NCBI GenBank assembly: GCA_028551475.1
Contig: CM052354.1
Coordinates: 1,657,391 to 1,721,390 of the forward strand
DNA: 64,000 nucleotides
Direction: 5' to 3'
Origin: Casuarina equisetifolia
Lineage: Eukaryota; Streptophyta; Magnoliopsida; Fagales; Casuarinaceae
Shown here: piece after piece, positions 11,091 to 24,013 of the stretch
How the letters are laid out: each line of letters starts with the position of its first letter
Position numbering within the stretch: the first letter of the stretch is position 1
Program-made: the position numbers and the translations under genes
Notes under the pieces: model-generated
What the model saw: the letters and a program-made list of their open reading frames with translations, nothing else
Told to the model about the DNA's origin: nothing
Database searches by the model: none

Positions 11091-14000
11091 ATGCAGCAAC
11101 AAGGGATGGAAAGAGTGAAGTCCGATCAGGTTGTTCTCATCCTGGACCAGCCAAGTCCCAGAGCTCCACCCACCGGAGCCGACCTCAAGGACCAGATTGC
11201 TGGAGATGAAAAGAACCAAAGCTCCCCAAGACCCAAAACACTACGCCGTCTTAGTTTCTCTAAACCCAGATCTCGATTGGCAGAGTTCAACCATCCATAT
11301 ACATATAAGACGATCCCCGAATCCGAGGATATTGAACCCCAGAAGTCTGAAGAAAACGATTCATCCACGGACGATGATGACGATATGGAGTCGGATGAAG
11401 AAGTGGACGAAGAAGATGGAGAAACAAGAGGGTCTCAGAAGAAGAAGCGAAAAGTCCAATGGCGGCTCGTGGTGGAATGGGTTTTATTTCTCACCATAAT
11501 GACTTGCTTGATCTGTTCCCTCACCATACCTTACTTGAAAATGAAGCGTTTGTGGGGCTTGGAGGTCTGGAATTGGTGCATAATGGTGATGGTTATCTTC
11601 AGCGGCCGACTGGTTTCTGCTTGGGTGATGGGTTTCCTAGTCTTCTCAATCGAAAGGAACTTCATGCTCAGAGAGAAAGTTCTATACTTCGTTTACGGAC
11701 TGAGAAAGAGCATCCAGAACTGCATTTGGTTGGCTCTTGTCTTGCTTGCATGGGCCTTAATCTTCCAAACTAAAGTCCATGAGAAGAACAAAGTGCTCGT
11801 GAAAGTTTTCCAGGCACTGGTTGCGGTACTCATAGGGGCAACAATTTGGCTCATCAAGATTGTCCTAGTGAAAACCCTGGCTTCATCATTCCATGTCGCA
11901 ACGTACTTCGATCGGATGAAAGAAAGTGTTTTTCACCACTATATACTTCAGACTCTCTCGGGTCTGCCATTGGAGGAGCACGAAGAGAACCAACAACCCA
12001 ATCTCCACCACTCGAGATCCTTGCCAAGGAACTGGAAGGATAGCAAGTGGAGAGAAGCAAATACTCTATACAAGTCCAAGAAGTTTGGGTCGAGGAAACT
12101 TGACATGGAAAAGCTGAGGAAGCTCAACGCGCAGAAGAAGACCTCGATATGGAGCGTGAAGAGACTGATAAACTACGTGAAATCGAGCGGACTATCAATT
12201 TCAAACACTGTTGATGACTTTGGCAAAGCCGAATCCGAGATCAACAGCGAGTGGGAGGCAAGGAGCTGTGCAAAGAGGGTTTTCAAGAACGTAGCCAAGC
12301 CTGGTGCCAAGTAATTAATCTCTCCCTTCCTCTATCTTAACACCTGCATGACTTATCAGTTTCTAATTTTCCAGTTTTTCTTGCACTTTTCCATGCATCT
12401 GATAAGACCCAAGAACAATTAGGCCTACATGATATATGATAATTATACAAAAATTAAGCTTTATTAACTTCTGAGTTTCCATCTCTTTTTTGTTGTTTAG
12501 CTCTTGTTCCGATTTCTGATAGGCCAGACTGTTCATCTACATTATTAAGTTCTGAGCTGTTTTCTTTTTTGTGCTATGGCTCTTTGTACGGTTTCTGATA
12601 CACCACGTGCAGTTACTTTTCTGCAATAAATGGTTGAGTTGTTGGCTGAATCTTAACATTCCTTAGGCAATTACTATCAATTTTCATGACATCTTAAATT
12701 TCAACCATCATTCATGCAATTTCTTTTTATTCACCTCAAAGACCAAGTCATAAAATAATAAAAAATAACCTTTGTTGAAGTTAAAAACTCGGTTTTTAAG
12801 ATAATGCCTTATTTAGTGATGTGTATGTGTTATCTAAAATTTCTTTGTTTCAAATTTGACACGCCGAATTGTCATCTTCTTTTAGACAAAATTGTCATTT
12901 CAAGAAGATGTACTAATTTGGTCCTCTTAATGTAAGATATAGTAGGGACTAGGACTTTGTACTTCTGAATTAAATAGTTTGACATGCACCTTTACGCTAG
13001 ACACTAATCAAACAAAAGATTAGCATGTGGGACAAAAGTAGATCATTTCATGACTAAATTAGAGATTTTTACAACATTGCTTTGACAAAATGTGTGATTA
13101 AGGTTCAAACTTTAGAAATTAATCCCTTTAAAAATTATTTAGAACTTGTATCAGCCAAGGATTTTGCATAACTAGTTGTAGACCACCTCCTAAACCCACT
13201 AAAAATTATAAAACGTGTTCAAGAAAATGATCTTATGTAATGCCCAACATAAAAGCTAGAATTGACCTACAATCATTTCACATGAACCACTTGAAATGGA
13301 ATCGAAGCCTCGAAACTTTCGGCGTAACATATGGATATGGGAAAACAACGTGTAGAATGTTGCAATTTGCAACGGTTGTGGCCGTAACAAGTCTCGAAAA
13401 AGACAGACTAGTGTCGAAAAGTAGGCCACAACAGCATATTCCATTTGCATCAATCCAGTCACGTCGGACAAACGTGAAGCTCGAGCATTTGACTCCATCA
13501 TGTTGGCTCTTTGCTTTGGTGTCCTAGTGCATCCACTCCAGGCATGCTGATAATTCCACAAAAGGAAGAAAAAATGTCACATTTAGTGTAAGACTTTTGC
13601 ACCACGAAAGGCCCTGGGGAAAACAAAAGGAAAAGGAGAAAACGAATGATGAAAACGAGACAATGGATGATCTGCACTACTTTTACTTTTCATTTAAATA
13701 TGTCTGAGTGGTCTCAACACCAACCTCTTCTTTCAAAGGTTCTCTGGACAGCACTTACTTGGCTTAGCTCAAGTAGGACTTAACCTACTAATCTCAGTGC
13801 TTGTATAGTGTCCATATCTTCATCATCGGCTGCTAGAGGCCAACTGAACCATCAGCAGAGGATAGGACCACCAGTCACTCTTGCTATGCACTACCATAGA
13901 ATAGATATCCACTACAAGAACCTTATATTGCCACAATAAAAGCATGTAGGATGTAATTATGAGTGTTGCCAAAGGTTGGAGGTTAGGTAGGCATAATAAA

Positions 14001-16840
14001 AAAGAATGGATACGTGGAAGAACATACATAGGAACACGAGAAAAAAGTTGGACATCAATCTTCTCGACTTTGGTGTTTATTATTTTAATCTTTTGGATTA
14101 GGAGTTATCCTTAATGCTTTTGCTATTTTAATGTTGTTTGCCTTACCTTAAAGTTATCTGCAACATGCATAAATCAAGGTCTACTTTTTTAATAATGAAT
14201 GTAGATCTCTTAAGGTCAAATCACCTAAAGTTTTATATTGTTTCTTGTATCTTGTTGCATTATTGTCTTATTTTTTTCATTATATCATAACTTTCTGCTT
14301 GTTGTCATGAGTTCTTCTGTGTGGCATTATCAAGATGTTAGCAAAACTGTAGCCTTTTTCTCAATTGAAATAATTAGTACCTAATAGCAAGATTTTGGAG
14401 ATTTGTGACAAATTTGGGCAAGCAATAATCTCTACTGCCCTTCTTTCTCAATCTCAAAAGGAAAACCCAACTTGTCTTTTCTTTTTATTTTTTCTTTCTC
14501 CTTTCTTCTTTTTTATTTTTTATTTAAAAATAAAAAAGACAAAGGGGATTGGAGATCTTGGTATCTTGGATTTGAGAACCCTTTGGTCCGAAGCTGCCTT
14601 GAGTTCAACTGAGCCAAGACTTCTTGACAAATCCTACCTATCATTAGTGTTTTACAAAGAAAAGCATTAATAGACCCATAACCTAATTTATGGAGCCAAA
14701 CTTAGAGTAAAAGTAAAATAGTAAGTTTTTAATTAGAGTTTCTTATGTTACTTATAAGTTTGAAACTTTAAACATCATCTATGCATTACGCCATTTGATA
14801 AAAAATGATCATCAAGGAGCAGAAATTCTTTACCAACTCTTAGATGCATTACATCGTTTGATAAATACGTTAACAATATGATTTTCTGAAGGTACATTGA
14901 AGAGGAAGATCTGATGAAATTTCTAAAGAGAATTGAGATACATACCATCTTTCCGCACTTTGAAGGGGCCCTTGAGACCGGAAAGATTTCCAGGTCCTCA
15001 TTTAGAAATTGGGTGGTAAGTTAGAGCTTTAATTAACGGCAATCAATTTTTTTATCTCTACTTTTATAGTTAGATAAAGGAAGGTGTCCAACTTAAGACC
15101 TCCTAGACAAAAGAAGCTTTAAGCTGCTAATATCTCTACCAAAAAACCTTGAATAAAATCATAATGATGGTATGTATTGATTTGAAAATCACTAGGTTCG
15201 AGCTTATTTTGAACGAAAAGCTCTTGCACATTCGTTGAATGACACCAAGACAGCAGTTCAACAGCTTCATAAGTTAGCAAGTTCAATCGTCACAGTGGTA
15301 ATATTAGTGGTTTTCCTTCTGGTGATGGAGCTGGCGACGACGAAAGTGATCTTCTTTGTGATAACCCAAATGGTTCTCCTCGGATTCGCGTTTCAGAATA
15401 CTTGCAAGACGGTTTTCGAGTCCATCATCTTCGTCTTCATCATGCATCCCTTTGACATTGGAGACCGCTGTGTCGTTGAGGGTGTGCAGGTATGTTCATC
15501 AGAAAATGCTGCAGTTTTTTAACATGCTTCATCGTTTAAATTCAAGCTTTATCTTTGCATGTTGCTTCTGCTTGCATTGATTGCAGATGATTGTGGAGGA
15601 GATGAACATTTTGACTACTGTTTTCCTTCGATATGACAACGAGAAAATCTACTACCCTAACTCAGTTTTGCTCACGAAGCCGATAAGTAACTTTTACAGA
15701 AGCCCAGAGATGTCTGACGCCATTGATTTCACCATTGATGCCTCTACGCCAGTGGATGTCATCATTTCACTTAAGAAGGCAATCCAGTTGTAAGTTACTC
15801 TTACTACTACAACCAACTTACTGTTTCTTAGGATGTTCAGTCAAATCTAAAGTAGATTCAAGAATAACAAAATTTCTCTTTCTTATAAAGATAACATCCA
15901 AGTAAAATGTAGTAAATATGAAACTTATACCAAATTATAACTTTCTATTATTCTTTCTTTTAATTAAGTAAAAAAGGTTTAAGGTTATGAAATATCAAAC
16001 TAAAGACCTAGGTTTTTGACAATCACTAATCAACCACTAAACTGCTAGCATATTGACAATTTACATGTAAGAAAGTTTTGAAGATATGAAGTGTTGAATC
16101 AAGGATCTAAGTCTTAGACAATTAATAGGCAATTATTGAACTGTTAACACGTTAACAATTTACATGTAAGGAAGTTTGAGGACATGGGGTGTCAAATCAA
16201 AGATCTAAGTCTTTAACAGTCACTAGCTAATCGCTAAATTCAAGCATGTTAATAATTTATATGTGAGAATGTTTAAAAATATTGGGGTGTCAAATCAAGG
16301 GCCCAGTTCTTAGACAATCAATAGCCAACTACTAAACTATTAGAATGTTAACAATTTGTATGTCATTTACCTCAAACATGAGAAAATACTTTCCATAAAG
16401 GTATACTTGAACTTGTATAATAATACACGTTGGGTAGTAAAATGATTCAAGAGTGTTGGTGTTTTTCTTTTTTATAAACAAAAACTTCAAACAGTGTTTG
16501 GAGAAGCTAAAACTTATGTGTCACTATTCTTGTCACTCTACTAAGCGTTCTATGTTATTGTCATTGTAGATACGTCGAGAGCAAGCCGAAGTATTGGAAT
16601 CCAAAGCATGCTGTGATAGTGAAAGCAATAGAGAATATGGACAAGCTGAAAATGGTTTTGGCTGTTCAGCACACCATCAACCACCAAAACTATGGTGAAA
16701 GAAACAATCGAATGACAGAGCTGTTATTGGAGCTGAAGAAGATCTTTGAGACACTCGGCATTAAGTATCGTCTTCTTCCTCAGGAGATCCTCCTCGACAA
16801 AATCAGTGTTGAGAACACCAGGACTGTGCTTCTATCTTAA
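11091..16840 (+). CDS. MSL10: Mechanosensitive channel of small conductance-like (MSL10 type)
   Basis: Five exons, 11091-12310, 14892-15015, 15196-15489, 15587-15789 and 16570-16840, give 703 aa, close to Arabidopsis MSL10 (about 730). All junctions are GT-AG and the frame closes. An acidic, serine-rich cytosolic N-terminus (residues about 1-122) is followed by four hydrophobic helices (about 123-275), a loop with KYIEEEDLMKF (a partly EF-hand-like plant MSL feature), then two more helices. The pore-lining part and MscS domain read CKTVFESIIFVFIMHPFDIG and RYDNEKIYYPNSVL. MSL9/10 proteins are plasma-membrane, stretch-gated, anion-preferring channels; MSL10 also triggers stress and cell-death signalling through its N-terminus. 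An alternative in-frame start is Met6. It lies tail to tail with the kinase gene. Telling MSL10 from MSL9 or other group members is inference. Confidence 0.93.
12311..14891 (+). other. Long first intron of the MSL gene
   Basis: This 2.58 kb intron has a GTAATT donor and a TTCTGAAG acceptor. I see no coding exon inside: exon 1 (ending NVAKPGA) joins directly to exon 2 (KYIEEED), as in the family. It contains T-rich stretches and nothing else I can name. Confidence 0.7.
15967..16360 (+). repeat. Minisatellite of about 95-100 bp, four units, in MSL intron 4
   Basis: Four diverged tandem units share the order GAAAGTTT, TGTCAAATCAAGGATCTAAG, a TTAGACAATCAATAG-like block, CTACTAAACTGTTAG and a GTTAACAATTTACATGTAAG-like block. 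Units are near 15967-16060, 16061-16155, 16156-16255 and 16256-16360. Confidence 0.75.
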
Positions 16841-17083
16841 GAGTAAAAATGGCTTTTTGTGTTTGCCTTTTCTTCAAAAGCTCCGACCATCCTATGTTTA
16901 GATGGCTGTTGTAAAATATAGCTACCCAAAATGCATATGATGCTTCAACGTAGGGAGTTCATCCCCCCAAGTATTTGATGGACGCAAATAATCTTTTTTT
17001 CTCCTGTTTGCTAGAGCCCAGCTGAAGTCAAAGCATTTCATTTAAGGGAAGCTAATTTCAAAACGCCAAAGCAAAATAACACA

Positions 17084-17089
17084 TTTATT
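17084..17089 (-). terminator. Poly(A) signal of the kinase gene
   Basis: AATAAA on the minus strand lies about 250 bases after the stop codon, in the shared 3' space between the convergent MSL and kinase genes. Confidence 0.5.
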
Positions 17090-17339
17090 CAAGTTGAGAA
17101 CCATTAAAACCTGATAATTCAGAGTATTAAAACATATGTATTACTTAAAGAAGAATTGTCATGAAAAGCATCGGCAGTAGAGGATGTAGACATCACAAGG
17201 GAGACCAAGGTCTCCGAGAAAGCGAAATGAAAGGGACTAGACATCTGGTTTTGTGTATCCATTACATAAGTAGCAGAAAGACACAGAGCAGGTGATATCA
17301 TTCCATATACGTATATACGGCATATAGGAGCATCTTTGT

Positions 17340-20300
17340 TCATCCCGCAACTTTCCTCGCATGAGTTCTGCCATTCTGGAAGTCTTTGCCAAGCATGTTG
17401 CCAGGTCCATAATTCCATTTGACTCCAGCTTTCATGGGAGCAGGGCAAGGCTGCTGCCCAACAAAAGGCCTACGAGGACCCAGATTCATGTTTGCCAACG
17501 TCTCGGTCGTATCAAGAACTCCACGGGTAGGCCTTCCCTGGTTCATAGAGACTGAAAACCAACAATATTCAAAGTTAAACATATTTGGACAGAACTCTTT
17601 AATGTCTCACATTTTGACTTGCTTGTATCAAAGAAGGAGAGAAATTTACCTGGGCTATTCTTTCCAGGTGGCCGATATCTCGCTTGTTTAACAGAGCTCT
17701 TTAATGATTGATCATTCTTTCTTGCATCCTTCAAAAAGAAAATAGAGCAGAGTTGGTAAAAACCTTTTTTAATTTAAACGCGTTATAGAATGGATGTGCA
17801 AAGCAAAAACCCAAACTGGAAACATTTAACTACACTTGAGCAACCTAAAGAAGGCATAACAATGCCAATCTTGTTTTCCTTCCTAAAAGCAAATACTATG
17901 TGACACTATCAAAACCAAACCGTCTGCACTGTATCAGTAACATCCATCGCCACCCGTGTTCTTTATAAGATAGATTATAGGATTTTGAATTAAATAAGGA
18001 ATATCGACAAGACAAGTAGCTAGCAAATGTACTCTAGGCCACATGACTTGTGTACTACATTAACTGAATATACTTTTTGTGAGAAAGAGAGACAGATTCA
18101 AGCTCTGCAGGACGATGCCACAGAAACAGGGTTCAAATTAAAGGCCACTAGACCCGATCTAACCTAATAATGCATATCTCATTGTGATATTAAGATATTG
18201 AACACAAAATATTACTGTACATACAACCAAGCTATACGCACATACAACAAAGTTAAGAAGAGGGCTTTGGCCAAATTACCTGGTTAACCAAATCTAGTTT
18301 GCGTTGCACACCTGCAAGAGCATTTAGGACAAAATTAGAATTCCTGCCACGCCACATGGTTTCAAGTGAAAGCATTTTTTACAGATCACAGAACCTTAAA
18401 TGTTCATGAACTAAGATGGAAAAGGAAACGAACATGGGGAAATGGGGTTGTAGAAACCCAAGGATTTGGTAGCTGCATAATCCTTGGTTTCCTGAGAGCA
18501 TATTATAAGGCTCTCTGGTAAAAAAAAAAAAAAGAATGCGCATACCCAAAGCCTAACAGCAGGAGAATTAACTACTAGGACAAATATCAGCATGTGTAAG
18601 TTTTTTGTCTCATTATTCATTGCCAAAAGATTCAACACTCATCACATAATCCAAGCCGACATAGAAGAAACCTAGAAGTTCCGTGCAAATTCACGCATCA
18701 AACTCCAAAGAATCTTCCCGTCACATTTACAGACATCAAATTACTAACAAAATATACATTTGGAATTAATCCAACCAACATATCTGTATCCACACCCCAA
18801 AATCGGTATCCTAGAGCACAATTTCAAAGATCCTAACTTGAGTTATCCACTAATGCAAACTAGAAAGCACAACTAAAAAATTTAACATAAATGCCAAAAA
18901 TTTTCTCATGCAACCTTAAAAAACACAATTAACATATTTAAGATAAAACAAAAAAGGTTTTCAACCAGCCACCTGTGTTTAAAGAAGCATGTAACTTGGG
19001 AGAAGGATAACTTCTAGTGAGCTCTGAACTAGGGAAAGCCATTGGTTGCCTCCTACCAGATTGCTGTTCTATTGCTCTCCTTGTTCCAGCTGCAATAAAG
19101 AAATCAGGTTAGCTTCCAGCATGATTGATAAAGAAATTGAAGTGTTGCCTTGGCAAATTGTGTAGTGAGACATACCAGACGGAGGTGTTCTAACAACAGT
19201 TGACCTGGAACGAAGGGATGGTGGAACATAATAGCAACTCTGCCACATCAAATATGGTTCAGCATTGTTATTTGTCGGAAAAAAAATAGTACTTAATATA
19301 TGACACTCAAAACCAATAATCACAGTGCAGATGCACGAAGATTAATCACTACCTGGAAGAAAGGATGCTGAAGGGCCTCAGCGGCTGTTGGCCTCTTGGC
19401 AGGATCCCAAGAACAAAGAGACTGGTGTTTAAAACAGAAAAATAATAAGACAAAAAAGGGCAGAAGAAAGCAACTAAAAATGAGACAAGGGCAATGTACG
19501 CAAGAAATATGCAACAACAAAAATAAAATGAGCATAAATTCTCTATGATTTAGCAGTAAGATAAAATGAAAAGATCATCTTGCTTTATGGACACAAAAAG
19601 AAGGAAACAGATTCAGTTAGTACTTACTGTAATAAGGCTGATGGCATCATTGCTTGCAGAAGGAACCAATGCAGAAAGATGAACACCAGCAAACTGCAAG
19701 TCCAATTACAAATAACATCATACACTTACTTTCAGGAATAACTAACACCAGACTCGTATGTTCTCAAATGCCAATTATAAATAGTTTCCTAGCTGAGCCA
19801 GGTAATTTCTGAAGTAAACATGTTAAACTTCTCTTTTCGTAGATCAACAATGAACTACATTTAGACACTTAGATTGTAAATCAGAAAATTTCGAGGGCTT
19901 TAAGCTCTTAACTTCCACCAAAACAACAAAGAATCAAATGACAACATTGGCACTTCATCAAAAGGAGAGGTAATGCTTCTCTTCACCCGATTCATAAAAA
20001 TTCACAGGCCCCAGCACAAAACACCATAGATTTCTCAGCTAGAAAACATAAGCAACTACACATTGATGTTTACAGGATACCAACTGATATAATTATGAGA
20101 GGCGAGTATATCCTCAGACAAAGCATTTGACACACTGCATGTACAGGCCTAGAGAAGCAAACTGACCTCAGGAAATTGGTAGTTGATGTCTCTCGCTAGA
20201 TGAAGTCCATCAGCCCACGAATCCTTGGTTGGAGTGCCAAGAACACTGCATATTTTGTATATCTCATCTGCTTCACTGCAAGAATAGTTAAGAAGACATT

Positions 20301-21981
20301 ACTCACCCCATTATAATCTGATCAGCATGTCCTAACCAAAATATCTATGAAAACATACAACAAGATCTGGATCACTAAAAATTCACCTCTGACAGCTTCT
20401 AAACAAATCACAAGTAGAAAAGAGGAGACAGAAGGGCAGGAGTGAATAAAGAAAATCAATCAACACAACTGATAGCTGGTCCTCCATGTACAATAAACAA
20501 TAAATGGAAAAGGCATATGATATAAAGAAAAGAAGATTTGCTTACCTAATACCAGGAAAGAGAGGACGAAGAGTGAACAACTCAGCCATTATAGCCCCCA
20601 TTGCCCACATATCTAGAGATTCAAAAACATAATCGTTTATAAATACTTAACAAACAGTATAGTTGGCATAGACAAGCAAAGCAACAGCACTTTCTTCCAA
20701 AACTACTTACCAACTTTAGAACTATAAAGGTATGACTGAAGCAGCACCTCAGGGGCACGATACCTGAAATGGTCCCACATTATATAAGTTAATATACCAC
20801 AAGAAGACACATGCAGATGTTCCTAAAGTAGCTGATGAAAAAGGACCAGAAAACACCAACCAGCGTGTAGAGACATATTCAGTATAGGGTGGTCGTGAGT
20901 TGATTTCCCGGGCAAGACCAAAATCAGCAATCTTGATTATGTCCTTTGTAACCAACAAGTTCTCTGCAAAGAAAGAAGCAAGAATTGTTTGCTAACTACA
21001 ACAAAATAAACTGGTGGCAAGTAAAAAAAATATGAAAATGCAAAAAGAAATGAGAATTCAAACAACATTCAAAACACATTCTCATCTACTACAGATAAAG
21101 ACATAATCAATGCATCTCCAACACATCTAAGTGCAATATGGCCCACAAAACAAGGAACCTCTGATATAAAGAGAGGAAAAAATCATCATTCACTAAAGTC
21201 ATCAGGGCATTTATATTTCTATGCGAACATAAAATTACTCTATAATAAACACATTACCTGGCTTAAGGTCACGATGGAAATATCCACGCTGATGCATGTA
21301 AGCAAGACCTTGAAATACTTGAAAACACCAATTTCGGATATCAGATTCAGAGAAAAGCTTTTCTCTATCCTTCATGAGCTGGTAAAGGTTGAATTCCTGA
21401 GTACAAACTGCATACTTAGCAACTAAAAGTAGATAGCAAACTATTATCAACTCAGCATTCTCACTAATCAATTTTCAGGGACGGCTATGCCACTTACCAT
21501 GTATTCAAACACGAAATACAAGATATCATTCTCCCTAATGACTTCCCTGAGCTTCACAATATTTGGATGACTCATTTTCCGCAATGACTGCCATAAGAAG
21601 AAAACCATGATGTATATGCAAAAATGGAAACCCGAAATAGGAAAAATAAAATAGCAGATCAAATACCTTCACTTCTCTCAGATTTACACATTCGTCCCAT
21701 GAATAATACTTTTTCTTCATTTTTTTAATGGCAACCTTATACAAAGAAAACAGATGGTAAGTCCACAAACAACATGACTAAATATTCTAATGGCAATTAA
21801 ACTTAAAAACACTTACAACTTCACCAGTCTGCTTATTAATAGCTCTCCAGACACTCCCAAACGTTCCATCACCAACTTCCTTAATAAGATTGAACCTACA
21901 TAGATCAGAACATGCATAAGAAATCCATACAGCACAAAAACATCTTAAAGCAAGCACACAGTAACCAACTCACCTATCCAT
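17340..21981 (-). CDS. CDKF-4: CDKF;4 / MAK-like (RCK family) serine-threonine kinase
   Basis: Sixteen coding exons give 451 aa. From the start: 21974-21981, 21817-21895, 21667-21735, 21498-21587, 21258-21396, 20861-20963, 20711-20763, 20546-20612, 20167-20275, 19628-19693, 19353-19421, 19176-19239, 18973-19089, 18280-18311, 17650-17728, 17340-17551. All junctions are GT-AG and the frame closes. The kinase domain covers residues of about 4-283: GDGTFGSV loop, VAIKK with Lys33, HRDLKPEN (Asp125), DFGLAR (Asp142) and a TEY activation motif (156-158) before VSTRWYRAPEV. The tail is basic and low in complexity ([19 protein letters not shown]) and ends KVAG. This is the plant MAK/ICK/MOK-like branch of CMGC kinases, called CDKF;4 in rice and unlike CDKF;1. 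Substrates are unknown here. The first coding exon has only 8 bases, and 5' UTR exons lie upstream. Confidence 0.93.
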
Positions 21982-23362
21982 TCTTCCGGAACAAAAGTAG
22001 GTCTTCTTTATTCAAGGAAAGTAGATCTGACAAAAGATAAATACCATTTATCCTTTGTAGAAAAACACTAAGATAGACACACAACTGCCTTGCGGGTCTA
22101 GCTGAATTCACCACCAATATTCTCCAGCAACATCCAATATCAGAAGAACAAATGCTCTATGTTGGACGGGCTGCACAGCCTTATTTATAGCTAAACCCCC
22201 TTCGAGAGAGTAACACTCAATGCATGATAAGAAAGGACAGAGACCAGAGAACATATTGAAGAAAACCAAGGAACAGCCAGAACTGTATCTGACAAACAAG
22301 GATGATCCCCCCAACTCAAGACATCGGTGCTAAAGGGTTTAAAACTCAGCTAATAGCTACCTCATCTATACTATGTAGAAATTATTGCAGAATCTTCAGC
22401 TAAATTGGTTCTTGTCACTTAAACAGCACCCATCAGGACACACGACGAAACAAAGAACTATGTAGACTTCACAGTATTAACCTGATTGCCAATCTAACGC
22501 CAACTATGATAAGCAACCCCCAAAAGTATTGGGAAAACTTTAACCCTGTGGAAAGAAAAGAGTATTTAGGTTAGAAGCAAACTAACTGTAGTCTTAAAAT
22601 AAAAACAATGACGCCAGGCATGTTCCATACCCCAGAAGACGTTTTCTCAATAATATTGACTGGATGGTGTATCAGCAACGCACTGTCAACCAAAAAAAGT
22701 TTATTGTAATCCGCATAAAGACTTGAGCCCAAAAGAAGTAGAAACACATATATACACAGATAGAGGAAGAAAGCATACTTATACAAGTGCAATAAAGATC
22801 CAACACCTATCTCAGAAAAAACTGGCATTACGCCCCCTGCAACACTCATTTAAGTGCTGAACACTAAGTGCAGTTGACGAAAGAAACCAGAAGGAAATCT
22901 CCAAGGATGAGAAACCTCCAGTCAAGCACTTCCTGGAATGAGAAAATCCTAAACTGGTAGCATTTTGACCAGAAGCACACCCGCTCCATATCTCAGGAAA
23001 GATGTTAAAGCGCCTTAAATTCAAGCCCGGCAGCACCTGAACAGAGCAGACAAAATTCAGAAAAGAAAAACCTATTAGATCCTACAAGCTGAAACGAGGG
23101 GGATTTGTGTAGCACTTTATAGGAAATAGAAAATTCTGACACGCAAAATAGTTGCAAACAAGGGCAAAGCAAGAAGAAATATCATATTCAGCAGAAAATG
23201 GATGACCACAACAGACACTTAAAACTATAAAATGAATACGGGAACAAAGAGATTAGAAACCAATCCACAAGCCAAAACCTCCAATATGCAACATTCTAGC
23301 AATAGAAACTATATAACCCGTAAAAATAAGAGGCAAGCGTGACATCTATCATTACAAAAAAA

Positions 23363-23965
23363 AATTGTTATAATTGGTCATAATATAAAATCAATCGCAA
23401 ATGACTACATCACATTAACAACACGAGTAATCAATCAAGGAGCCACAGAAATTGCAATCAACAAGATACACGAAGCTCACAACGAAAGCCTAAAACCTAA
23501 TTCCAGATCCGAACCAATTCTTTAAAAGAAAAAAGAAAATCCCAACCCTAAGCGCCAAAATTAAAGAAATATGTAATTTACACAAACAGCATAGAACAAG
23601 AATCCCTTCAATCCAACCACAGAACACTGCGATTATTCGAAAACCCCTCAATTCCAAAAACGATTTTGTTTTGAACACATTGTAATTGGTCATAATATAA
23701 AATCAATCGCATATAACGACGTCACATTAACAACACGAGTAATGAGTCATGGAGCAATTGCAATTGCAATCAACAAGATACATAAATCTCATAACGAAAT
23801 CCTAAAACCTAATTCCAGATCCAAACCAATTGTTATAAGGGGGGAAGAAAAGGAAAACCAAACCCTGAGCCTCGATAACCAAGAAATATGTAATTTACAC
23901 TCACAGCATTGAACAAGAATCCCTTCAATCCAACAACTAAAACCGCGATTATCCGAAAAACCCCC
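23363..23965 (-). repeat. Tandem duplication of about 300 bp in the kinase 5' UTR intron
   Basis: Two adjacent copies, about 23363-23665 and 23679-23965, share long blocks including AATTGGTCATAATATAAAAT, CCTAAAACCTAATTCCAGAT, AAGAAATATGTAATTTACAC and CAAGAATCCCTTCAATCCAA. They differ by scattered substitutions and small gaps, so the duplication is moderately old. Confidence 0.9.
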
Positions 23966-23967
23966 AA

Positions 23968-24013
23968 ATCCAATCCGAATCCGAATCCGAATCCGAATCC
24001 GAATCCGAATCCG
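23968..24013. repeat. Hexanucleotide repeat (AATCCG)n
   Basis: About seven tandem copies of a six-base unit (AATCCG, reading CGGATT on the other strand) directly follow the second copy of the 300 bp duplication in the kinase leader. Confidence 0.9.

Noticed and set aside
11018-12117. Several open frames overlapping MSL exon 1
   Set aside because: Shadow frames of a real exon that codes on the plus strand from 11091.
13240-13561. Open frames of about 95-100 codons on both strands in MSL intron 1
   Set aside because: No family resemblance, and exon 1 joins directly to exon 2 by the conserved protein sequence, so no extra exon is needed.
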